Assembly (NCBI GenBank): GCA_947454695.1
Contig: CANGMW010000043.1
Coordinates: 1-13,048, forward strand
Reading direction: 5' to 3'
Origin: Comamonadaceae bacterium
GTDB taxonomy: Bacteria > Pseudomonadota > Gammaproteobacteria > Burkholderiales > Burkholderiaceae_C
Length of the DNA: 13,048 nt
Made by a program: the position numbers and the translations under genes. Positions 7,025-13,048 of this stretch are shown here, piece by piece (the stretch's first letter is position 1; each line of letters opens with the position of its first letter). Below the pieces are notes generated by a model. The model was given only the letters and a program-made list of their open reading frames with translations. It was not told the origin of the DNA and ran no database searches.

Positions 7025-7043
7025 TCAAAAACTGCACTATAAT
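7016..7043 (+). promoter_or_regulatory. Consensus sigma-70 promoter of boxCBA
   Basis: A perfect -35 TTGACA (7016-7021) and a perfect -10 TATAAT (7038-7043) are separated by 16 bp. Transcription should start near 7050, leaving a leader of about 47 nt before boxC. Such a strong core promoter needs a repressor to be off, in line with the half-sites overlapping the -10 and the start point. Confidence 0.8.
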
Positions 7044-7076
7044 TCACATCATTCTTTTATTGTGCATTATTTTTCA
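7033..7076 (+). promoter_or_regulatory. Predicted BoxR operator array: TGCA/TTCA half-sites on a 10-bp grid
   Basis: TGCA occurs at 7033-7036 and 7063-7066 and the near-match TTCA at 7043-7046 and 7073-7076, so half-sites sit at 0, 10, 30 and 40 bp, always on one face of the helix. The array covers the end of the spacer, the -10 and the initial transcribed region. TGCATTATT (7063-7071) and ATTGTGCA (7059-7066) also occur in the boxD/boxR site. Binding by BoxR is inferred from the BzdR/BoxR family. Confidence 0.6.
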
Positions 7077-7086
7077 GCTTAACTTT

Positions 7087-7090
7087 GGAG
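7087..7090 (+). promoter_or_regulatory. Ribosome binding site deciding the boxC start
   Basis: GGAG at 7087-7090 stands 6 nt before the ATG at 7097. An in-frame TTG at 7085 would overlap this site and has no ribosome binding site of its own, so ATG 7097 is the better start. Confidence 0.7.
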
Positions 7091-7096
7091 TTCAAC

Positions 7097-8755
7097 ATGT
7101 CCTCAGCACCACGGGTCAGCTACCAAACCAGCCCTTCGCAGTACAAGCACTGGAAACTCAGTTGTGACGGTGCTGTGGCCACCTTGGCCGTGGACATTGA
7201 TGAAAACGGCGGTCTGGTCCCCGGCTACAAACTTAAGCTCAACAGCTATGACCTGGGCGTGGACATTGAGTTGAACGACGCCATGAACCGCATCCGCTTC
7301 GAACACCCTGAAGTGCGCACCGTGGTTCTGACCAGCCTGAAAGACAAGGTGTTCTGCTCCGGCGCCAACATCTTCATGCTGGGTGTCTCCAGCCACGGCT
7401 GGAAAGTGAATTTCTGCAAGTTCACGAATGAGACCCGTAACGGTTTTGAAGACTCGTCCAAACACAGCGGCCTGAAATTTCTGGCCGCCGTCAACGGCGC
7501 CTGCGCCGGTGGTGGCTACGAACTCGCCCTGGCCTGTGACGAGATCATCCTGGTGGACGACCGCTCCAGCGCGGTGAGCCTGCCCGAAGTGCCGCTCTTG
7601 GGCGTGCTGCCCGGCACCGGTGGCCTGACCCGCGTGACCGACAAGCGCCATGTGCGCCATGATCTGGCCGACATTTTCTGCACCACCGCCGAGGGCGTGC
7701 GCGGTCAGAAAGCCAAGGACTGGCGTCTGGTGGACGACATCGCCAAGCCGGCGGTGTTTGCACAAAAAGTGCGTGAGCGCGCCGAGCAGCTCGCGGCCCA
7801 AAGCGACCGCCCGGCCAACGGCAAAGGCGTGACCCTCAACCCGCTGAACCGCCGCGAAGAAGCCGATGCCCTGCACTACAACCATGTGCGCATCACCATC
7901 GACCGCGCCAAGCGCACGGCCACCTACTTGGTCAAAGGTCCGCAAGGCGCGCAACCCACCGACATCGCCGGCATTGAAGCGCTGGGCGATGCCTGGTACC
8001 CGCTGGCATTGGCCCGCGAACTGGACGACGCTATTTTGTCCATGCGCACCAACGAACTCGACATCGGCACTTGGCTGATCACGACACAAGGTGAGGTGGC
8101 CTCGGTGCTGGCCATGGACGCCACGCTTTTGGCCCACAAAGACCACTGGCTGGTGCGCGAGACGATCGGCATGCTGCGCCGAACCTTCAGCCGTCTGGAT
8201 GTGTCTTCGCGCAGCTTGTTTGCCCTGATCGAGTCCGGCTCCTGCTTTGCCGGCACCTTCCTGGAACTGGCCCTGGCGTGCGACCGCAGCTACCACTTGG
8301 CACTGCCCGATGACGCCGATAAAGCACCCCAGATCGTCGTGTCCGATGCCAATTTCGGCCTGTACCCGATGATCACCACCCAAAGCCGTCTGGGCCGCCG
8401 TTTCTATGACGAAGTACCCGCGCTGGACGCGGTGCGCGCCAAGGCCGGTCAGTTGCTGGACGCCGACGCCGCTTTTGCGCTGGGTCTGGTGACCTCCAAC
8501 CCGGACGACATTGACTGGGCCGATGAAGTGCGCATCGCCGTGGAAGAGCGCGTGGCCATGTCCCCCGATGCCTTGACCGGCATGGAAGCCAACCTGCGCT
8601 TTAACAGCGTGGAGAACATGTTCACCCGCATCTTTGGCCGCCTCACCGCCTGGCAGAACTGGATTTTCCAGCGCCCCAACGCGGTCGGCGAGATGGGCGC
8701 GCTCAAGGTTTATGGCAAGGGCAACAAAGCTGCCTTTGACTGGAACCGCGTCTGA
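7097..8755 (+). CDS. boxC: 2,3-epoxybenzoyl-CoA dihydrolase (benzoyl-CoA-dihydrodiol lyase)
   Basis: This 552-residue crotonase-superfamily enzyme hydrolyses 2,3-epoxybenzoyl-CoA with two waters, giving 3,4-dehydroadipyl-CoA semialdehyde and formate: ring opening without a second oxygenase. The N-terminal crotonase block shows the oxyanion-hole segments FCSGANIFMLG (86-96) and GACAGGGYELALACDE (134-149). Cys107, Glu142 and Glu164 each fall four residues before the Cys111, Glu146 and Glu168 that I recall from the BoxC structure of Burkholderia xenovorans LB400, which supports both function and alignment. A second, degenerate crotonase-like segment, SCFAGTFLELALACDR, lies at 382-397. The gene starts behind its own strong promoter and is followed by boxB after 54 bp. 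Nothing is missing; family length is about 550 residues. Confidence 0.96.
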   Translation: MSSAPRVSYQTSPSQYKHWKLSCDGAVATLAVDIDENGGLVPGYKLKLNSYDLGVDIELNDAMNRIRFEHPEVRTVVLTSLKDKVFCSGANIFMLGVSSHGWKVNFCKFTNETRNGFEDSSKHSGLKFLAAVNGACAGGGYELALACDEIILVDDRSSAVSLPEVPLLGVLPGTGGLTRVTDKRHVRHDLADIFCTTAEGVRGQKAKDWRLVDDIAKPAVFAQKVRERAEQLAAQSDRPANGKGVTLNPLNRREEADALHYNHVRITIDRAKRTATYLVKGPQGAQPTDIAGIEALGDAWYPLALARELDDAILSMRTNELDIGTWLITTQGEVASVLAMDATLLAHKDHWLVRETIGMLRRTFSRLDVSSRSLFALIESGSCFAGTFLELALACDRSYHLALPDDADKAPQIVVSDANFGLYPMITTQSRLGRRFYDEVPALDAVRAKAGQLLDADAAFALGLVTSNPDDIDWADEVRIAVEERVAMSPDALTGMEANLRFNSVENMFTRIFGRLTAWQNWIFQRPNAVGEMGALKVYGKGNKAAFDWNRV

Positions 8756-8809
8756 CCTCAACCCGTTTTAGATTCCATTGACTTTCACATTCCATCCCTA
8801 GGAGTTTTT

Positions 8810-10237
8810 ATGTCCAGCATCGATTACAGCGAACTCATTCCCAACAACGTCAATTTGGCCGAAGACCGTACCCTCAAGCGGGCACTGGAACAATGGCAAC
8901 CCAACTACCTGAACTGGTGGCAAGACATGGGCCCGGACGGCTCGCACGGCTTTGATGTGTACCTGCGCACCGCGGTCAGCGTGGACCCGCAAGGCTGGGC
9001 TCAGTTTGACCACGTCAAGATGCCCGATTACCGCTGGGGTATTTTTCTCAATCCCGCTGAGCAAGACCGCAAGATCCATTTTGGCGACCACAAGGGCGAA
9101 GCCGCCTGGCAAGACGTGCCTGGCGAATACCGCGCTAACCTGCGCCGCATCATCGTCACGCAAGGCGACACCGAACCCGCGTCGGTGGAACAGCAGCGCC
9201 ATTTAGGCCTGACCGCTCCGAGCCAGTACGACCTGCGCAACCTCTTTCAAGTGAATGTGGAAGAAGGACGTCACCTGTGGGCCATGGTGTATCTGCTGCA
9301 CAAATACTTCGGCCGTGATGGCCGCGAAGAAGGCGATGCGCTCTTGGAGCGTCGCAGCGGTCAGGGTGACAACCCCCGTATTCTGGAAGCCTTCAATGAG
9401 CCGACGCCCGACTGGTTGTCGTTCTTCATGTTCACCTACTTCACCGACCGTGACGGCAAGTTCCAGTTGTGCGCCCTGGCCGAGTCCAGCTTCGACCCGC
9501 TGGCCCGCACCACCAAGTTCATGCTGACCGAGGAGGCGCACCACATGTTTGTGGGTGAGTCCGGCGTGTCGCGCGTGATCCAGCGCACCTGCCAAATGAT
9601 GAACGAGCTCAAAACCGACGATCCGGCCAAGTTGCGTGCCGCCGGTGTGATCGACCTGCTCACCATCCAGCGCTACCTGAACTTCCACTTCAGTGTGACC
9701 ATTGACCTGTTTGGCGCTGACGAGTCCAGCAACGCCGCCACCTTCTACAACACCGGCCTCAAAGGCCGTTATGAAGAAGGCAAGCGCAACGATGACCACC
9801 TGCTCAAAGGCCAGCACTACAAAGTGCTGCACGTGCAAAACGGCCAATTGTTGGAAAAAGAAGTCCCGATGCTCAATGCGCTCAATGAAGTGCTGCGCGA
9901 CGACTACATCAAGGACTCCGTCGGTGGCGTGGAGCGCTGGAACAAAGTGATCGAGAAAAACGGCATTCCCTTCCGTTTGAGCGTGCCGCACAAGGCTTTC
10001 CACCGCAACATCGGCGCGCTGGCCGGCGTGAAAGTCTCGCCGGATGGTCGCGTGGTGTCCGATGCCGAATGGAAAGCCAAAGTGAACGACTGGCTGCCCA
10101 GCGCCGAAGACCGCGTGTTTGTGGCCAGCCTCATGGGCCGTGTCACCGACACGGGCAAATTTGCCAACTGGATTGCACCGCCCGTCATCGGCATCAACCG
10201 TCAGCCGGTGGATTTCGAGTACGTGCGTTTCAATTAA
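8810..10237 (+). CDS. boxB: Benzoyl-CoA 2,3-epoxidase, diiron oxygenase subunit
   Basis: This 475-residue ferritin-fold, class I diiron enzyme inserts one oxygen atom of O2 into benzoyl-CoA to form 2,3-epoxybenzoyl-CoA, receiving electrons from BoxA. Both iron-binding signatures are visible: E152-G-R-H155 and E242-A-H-H245, with E122 and D213 completing the set. These six lie exactly two residues after the ligands I recall for Azoarcus evansii BoxB (E120, E150, H153, D211, E240, H243). Length is as usual for the family. A good ribosome binding site AGGAG (8800-8804) stands 5 nt before the ATG. The gene lies 54 bp after boxC and 33 bp before boxA on the same strand, so the three are one operon. 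Paralogous PaaA-type epoxidases share the fold but are shorter and have different partners. Confidence 0.96.
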   Translation: MSSIDYSELIPNNVNLAEDRTLKRALEQWQPNYLNWWQDMGPDGSHGFDVYLRTAVSVDPQGWAQFDHVKMPDYRWGIFLNPAEQDRKIHFGDHKGEAAWQDVPGEYRANLRRIIVTQGDTEPASVEQQRHLGLTAPSQYDLRNLFQVNVEEGRHLWAMVYLLHKYFGRDGREEGDALLERRSGQGDNPRILEAFNEPTPDWLSFFMFTYFTDRDGKFQLCALAESSFDPLARTTKFMLTEEAHHMFVGESGVSRVIQRTCQMMNELKTDDPAKLRAAGVIDLLTIQRYLNFHFSVTIDLFGADESSNAATFYNTGLKGRYEEGKRNDDHLLKGQHYKVLHVQNGQLLEKEVPMLNALNEVLRDDYIKDSVGGVERWNKVIEKNGIPFRLSVPHKAFHRNIGALAGVKVSPDGRVVSDAEWKAKVNDWLPSAEDRVFVASLMGRVTDTGKFANWIAPPVIGINRQPVDFEYVRFN

Positions 10238-10270
10238 GCTCGAGCCCTTTGCCACCAACGATTCCTGACC

Positions 10271-11566
10271 ATGAGCGACACCGCCGTCATCCAGCAACAT
10301 TTGATCGACCCCGAGATCTGCATCCGGTGCAACACCTGCGAGGCCACCTGCCCCGTGGGAGCCATCACGCACGACTCGAACAACTATGTGGTGGACGTCG
10401 ACAAATGCAATCTGTGCATGGCGTGTGTACCGCCCTGCCCCACGGGCTCCATCGACAACTGGCGCACCATCGTGCGCGCCGGTGCGTATTCGGTGCAAGC
10501 CCAGTTGGGGTGGGAATCGTTGCCGGCAGAGCTCAGTCCTGAGGAAATATCAGCCTTGTGCGGCGCAGGCGACACAGCGAGCGCTGAAGCAACGACGCGC
10601 CAAGCATCGCCAACCAGCGCTGCCCAGAACACGCTGGGGACAGGCACTGCGGACATCGTTCAAAGCGCTCAGCTCGGTTCAACATTGCCGCCATGGTCGG
10701 CGGCGCATCCCTTCACCAACCTGTACGGCCCCAAGGCCCCAGAGAAGTTCATCACCGCCACGGTGGCGGGCAATGTGCGGGTGACGCAGGTGGGACGTGA
10801 CTACGACACCCACCACATCGTGCTGGATTTCGCACAGCAGCCGTTCCCCGTGCTGGAAGGCCAGTCTATCGGCATCCTGCCCCCGGGCAGCGACGCGCAG
10901 GGCCGTGTGCACCATGCACGCCAGTACTCGATTGCCAGCCCACGCAATGGCGAGCGCCCGGGCTACAACAATATTTCGCTGACCGTCAAACGCGTGCTGG
11001 AAGACCACCAGGGTCAAGCGGTGCGCGGTGTGGCCAGCAACTACCTATGCGACTTGAAGGTCGGCGACACGGTTCAGGTGATCGGGCCGTTTGGCACCAG
11101 TTTCCTGATGCCCAACCATCCGCGCTCCAACATCGTGATGATTTGCACCGGTACCGGCAGTGCGCCCATGCGCGCCATGACCGAGTGGCGCCGGCGTCTT
11201 CGTCAGTCGGGCAAGTTCGAGGGCGGCAAGTTGATGCTGTTCTTCGGCGCCCGTACCCGTGAAGAACTGCCCTACTTCGGCCCCTTGCAAAACCTGCCCA
11301 AAGATTTCATCGACCTGAACTTTGCGTTCTCGCGTGACAAGACGCAAACCAAGCGCTATGTGCAAGACCTGCTGCGCGAGCGCGCCACCGATGTGGCGCC
11401 CTTGCTGGCTGACCCCAACACCTACTTCTATGTGTGCGGCTTAAAGAGCATGGAAGAAGGCGTGGTGCTGGCCTTGCGCGATGTGGCGGTGCAGGCCGGC
11501 TTGAATTGGGACGCGGTCAGCCACGCGCTCAAAACCAACGGCCGCTTGCACCTGGAAACTTACTGA
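10271..11566 (+). CDS. boxA: Benzoyl-CoA epoxidase reductase subunit (ferredoxin-NADPH reductase fusion)
   Basis: This 431-residue iron-sulfur flavoprotein takes electrons from NADPH and passes them to the BoxB diiron site. The N-terminus is a 2[4Fe-4S] ferredoxin domain with cysteines 17, 20, 23, 27 and 46, 49, 52, 56. The C-terminal half (about 150-431) is a ferredoxin-NADP reductase module with the FAD motif RQYS (217-220), the nucleotide loop GTGTGSAPMR (292-301) and the YVCGLKSMEEGV block (387-398). A low-complexity Ala/Ser/Thr/Gln-rich linker (about 97-138) joins them. The same architecture is known from BoxA of Azoarcus evansii. It is last in the boxCBA operon. No good ribosome binding site is seen before the ATG, so translation may depend on coupling to boxB, whose stop is 33 bp upstream. 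Confidence 0.95.
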   Translation: MSDTAVIQQHLIDPEICIRCNTCEATCPVGAITHDSNNYVVDVDKCNLCMACVPPCPTGSIDNWRTIVRAGAYSVQAQLGWESLPAELSPEEISALCGAGDTASAEATTRQASPTSAAQNTLGTGTADIVQSAQLGSTLPPWSAAHPFTNLYGPKAPEKFITATVAGNVRVTQVGRDYDTHHIVLDFAQQPFPVLEGQSIGILPPGSDAQGRVHHARQYSIASPRNGERPGYNNISLTVKRVLEDHQGQAVRGVASNYLCDLKVGDTVQVIGPFGTSFLMPNHPRSNIVMICTGTGSAPMRAMTEWRRRLRQSGKFEGGKLMLFFGARTREELPYFGPLQNLPKDFIDLNFAFSRDKTQTKRYVQDLLRERATDVAPLLADPNTYFYVCGLKSMEEGVVLALRDVAVQAGLNWDAVSHALKTNGRLHLETY

Positions 11567-11576
11567 GGACCATCGC

Positions 11577-11595
11577 CCAAGCCCGGCAGGCTTGG
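11577..11595. terminator. Hairpin between convergent boxA and the yhhQ-like gene
   Basis: CCAAGCC (11577-11583) and GGCTTGG (11589-11595) form a perfect 7-bp stem with a 5-nt loop, starting 10 bp after the boxA stop. Neither strand has a T-run after it. It probably helps to end or protect transcripts of the convergent genes, but is not a classical intrinsic terminator. Confidence 0.4.
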
Positions 11596-11622
11596 ACGCC
11601 TTCGGTCTTGCGCCGTGTACCT

Positions 11623-12339
11623 TCAGACCTTGAGTTTGAACGGTGTGAAGTTGGTGTGGTAGTCGAAGTGGTCTTCCTGCTCTTTACGCTTAAGCCAGGC
11701 CACCACCCAGTAAGTCAGGGGCGTGGCCACCACTTCCCAGCCGGTTTTCAAAAAGTACTGCGCCACCGCTACATGCACGACCTGTTCGGTCGGCCAGATG
11801 CCGTAAAACGCAATCACATAGAACAAGCCGGAATCCACCAGTTCACCCACAGCGGTCGAGCCGATGGTGCGTACCCACAGGTGACGACCTTGGGTGAAAA
11901 TTTTAAGCTTGGCCAGCACATAGCTGTTGACCAGGCTGCCTGACCAGAATGCCAGGATAGAACCCAGCACGATGCGCCAGGTGTTGCCAAACACGATCTC
12001 CAAGCCGCCCTGCAAAGCACTGTTGAAGTCGCCCGGTGCGGTGGGCATGCTGATGACCACCATGGACATGAAGGCCGCAAACACAATCGCCCCGAAGCCG
12101 CACCACACGGCACGCCGATCATGGGCGTAGCCGTAAACCTCGGTCAGGATGTCACCGAACAGGTAAGAAATCGGGAAGAACAAGACGCCGGCACCAAACA
12201 CCACGGTGCCAAAAAACGGCAACTCCATTTGCGCCGCCTTGGCAGCACCAATCAGGTTAGAACACAAGAGCACCGTGACAAAAGCCACCACGATGAAGTC
12301 GTAGTAACGGTAGGTGCGGTGCTGGGTGTTCTGTGTCAT
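11623..12339 (-). CDS. yhhQ: Queuosine precursor transporter, YhhQ/QPTR family
   Basis: This 238-residue integral membrane protein has about six hydrophobic helices (near 13-33, 43-63, 78-98, 119-143, 163-182, 187-215). The family-defining segment PISYLFGDILTEVYGY (56-71) and the later block RTIGSTAVGELVDSGLFY (157-174) are present. YhhQ proteins, once called the vitamin uptake-like or DUF165 family, import the queuosine precursors preQ0/preQ1 for tRNA modification. The exact substrate is inferred. The gene converges on boxA with a 56-bp gap and seems unrelated to benzoate use, so it marks the right border of the box cluster. No strong ribosome binding site is visible before the ATG at 12339, and I see no convincing riboswitch in the 115 bp upstream. 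Confidence 0.9.
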   Translation of the reverse strand: MTQNTQHRTYRYYDFIVVAFVTVLLCSNLIGAAKAAQMELPFFGTVVFGAGVLFFPISYLFGDILTEVYGYAHDRRAVWCGFGAIVFAAFMSMVVISMPTAPGDFNSALQGGLEIVFGNTWRIVLGSILAFWSGSLVNSYVLAKLKIFTQGRHLWVRTIGSTAVGELVDSGLFYVIAFYGIWPTEQVVHVAVAQYFLKTGWEVVATPLTYWVVAWLKRKEQEDHFDYHTNFTPFKLKV

Positions 12340-12378
12340 GGTGAGTGGATGCTGGCGATGAGAGTTAAGACTTAGCGA

Positions 12379-12395
12379 CTTGGCACAAAGCCAAG
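12379..12395 (-). other. Short perfect hairpin between the hydrolase and yhhQ-like genes
   Basis: CTTGGC (12379-12384) and GCCAAG (12390-12395) form a 6-bp stem with a 5-nt loop. It lies downstream of the hydrolase stop on the minus strand, with no following T-run. It may be a weak terminator. The rest of 12340-12454 shows nothing else that I can support. Confidence 0.25.
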
Positions 12396-12454
12396 GATCG
12401 ACACCTTAGCAGATACCGGCGCTCGTTGCGCAGCAATTGGGCAGACCCTTGCGA

Positions 12455-13048
12455 CTAGTGGGCCAACAGCGCTTGCATCCACCGCCAGATGTTCGCGAAG
12501 ATCGCTTCCCGGTTGAGTTCATTGAAGTTCTCGTGGTAGTTGTCTGGGTAATGTTCCAGCGTTCGCAACGGGGCGGGTACCGTGGACAACAAGGCCAGCG
12601 AAGCTTGCGCATTGGCCAGCTTGTCGTTGCCGGCGACCACGGCAAACAAGGGGTGTTTCCAAGCGGCCAAACCGCCAGCAAGCTTGGCCTGCGCTTTGAG
12701 CAAACCCGACGCGAAGCGAAAACTCGCCTCGGAGGCACGCAGCTGGTCTTTCTCATCTTGGGCATGTCGCTCGGCAATCCGCGTGTCATGCGTGAGGTGG
12801 GTGGAGATGTCATCCATCGGCACTTTGGCTTTGGGCACCAGCGCCGCCAATACGCCCGACAATGCCAGCAAGATCTTGGGCACTTTCACGGCATTGACAA
12901 AATAAGGCGAGGACAAAATCACACCCTTAATTTGCGGTTCGTGCGCGAAGACGCCGAGCTCCAGATGCGTGGCGATCAAGGCACCCATGGAGTGACCCAT
13001 CACGAAAATCGGCAAGCCTGGATAACGGGCCTTGACCCAAGCCAAAAA
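12455..13048 (-). CDS. Alpha/beta hydrolase, monoacylglycerol-lipase-like (5' end outside window)
   Basis: The minus-strand reading frame is open to the right window edge and gives the C-terminal 197 residues of a serine hydrolase; the true start lies beyond the window. In fragment numbering the nucleophile elbow is GHSMG (18-22, Ser20), the acid is Asp142 in VVAGNDKLAN, and the histidine is His172 in NYHENFNE. Their order and spacing fit the Ser-Asp-His triad. The GHSMGALIA context and the YHE ending resemble lysophospholipase/monoglyceride lipases (Hydrolase_4 family), which cleave acyl glycerols. The substrate is not readable from sequence. Roughly the first 80-100 residues should be missing compared with the family. 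A leftmost TTG at 13045 is only an internal codon, not a start. Confidence 0.85.
   Translation of the reverse strand, partial: FLAWVKARYPGLPIFVMGHSMGALIATHLELGVFAHEPQIKGVILSSPYFVNAVKVPKILLALSGVLAALVPKAKVPMDDISTHLTHDTRIAERHAQDEKDQLRASEASFRFASGLLKAQAKLAGGLAAWKHPLFAVVAGNDKLANAQASLALLSTVPAPLRTLEHYPDNYHENFNELNREAIFANIWRWMQALLAH

Noticed and set aside
7085..7096. TTG at 7085 as the boxC start
   Set aside because: It would overlap the GGAG ribosome binding site that serves ATG 7097 and has no site of its own.
7103..8761. A 552-codon open frame on the strand opposite boxC
   Set aside because: It mirrors boxC almost end to end, has no family motif and a composition rich in Gly, His, Gln and Val. It arises from the codon bias of a G+C-rich gene with unambiguous catalytic residues on the other strand.
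9203..10498. A 431-codon open frame opposite boxB and the start of boxA
   Set aside because: It spans two real genes and the gap between them, shows no domain, and boxB carries all six iron ligands in the other frame.
12340..12454. A preQ1-type riboswitch upstream of the yhhQ-like gene
   Set aside because: Only a 6-bp hairpin is seen, with no pseudoknot pattern or A-rich tail pairing with a ribosome binding site.
1..13048. A mobile element, phage or defence island
   Set aside because: No transposase, integrase, terminal repeats, tRNA junction or defence-type domain was found; gene order is that of an ordinary catabolic cluster.

Overview
This window is a chromosomal stretch of a betaproteobacterium, most likely a member of the order Burkholderiales close to Comamonadaceae. 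That placement rests on the G+C-rich codon use, the style of the proteins (an orphan TctC/Bug receptor, a BoxR-type regulator) and the layout of the cluster; it is an inference, not a database result. Every gene is intact except the two cut by the window edges.

The core (about 2721-11566) is a nearly complete 'box' cluster for aerobic benzoate breakdown through CoA thioesters. Two divergent units face away from a 204-bp control region (5861-6064). The minus-strand unit is boxD-bclA: 3,4-dehydroadipyl-CoA semialdehyde dehydrogenase and benzoate-CoA ligase. The plus-strand unit is boxR-boxC-boxB-boxA: the benzoyl-CoA-sensing repressor, the ring-opening dihydrolase, the diiron epoxidase and its NADPH reductase. 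Together BclA makes benzoyl-CoA, BoxA/BoxB epoxidise it, BoxC opens the ring and releases formate, and BoxD oxidises the resulting semialdehyde. The later beta-oxidation steps and a dedicated benzoate transporter are not in the window.

The control DNA is the most informative part. A consensus-quality promoter (TTGACA-16-TATAAT) precedes boxC. It carries TGCA/TTCA half-sites on an exact 10-bp grid. A matching TGCA-N6-TGCA site lies just downstream of the proposed boxD promoter. These fit the operator type described for the BzdR/BoxR family and suggest that BoxR controls boxD-bclA and boxCBA separately.

Left of the cluster, on the minus strand, are a Tat-exported TctC/Bug solute receptor without its membrane partners, an uncharacterised four-helix membrane protein, and a FAD oxidoreductase of the L-2-hydroxyglutarate oxidase type that runs off the left edge. 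Right of it, convergent with boxA, are a YhhQ-type queuosine-precursor transporter and an alpha/beta hydrolase (monoacylglycerol-lipase-like) cut by the right edge. No rRNA, tRNA, CRISPR array, insertion sequence or phage gene was seen. The metabolic system itself is known; what deserves a second look is the operator architecture, the TctC leader hairpin and the paired membrane protein/oxidase genes.
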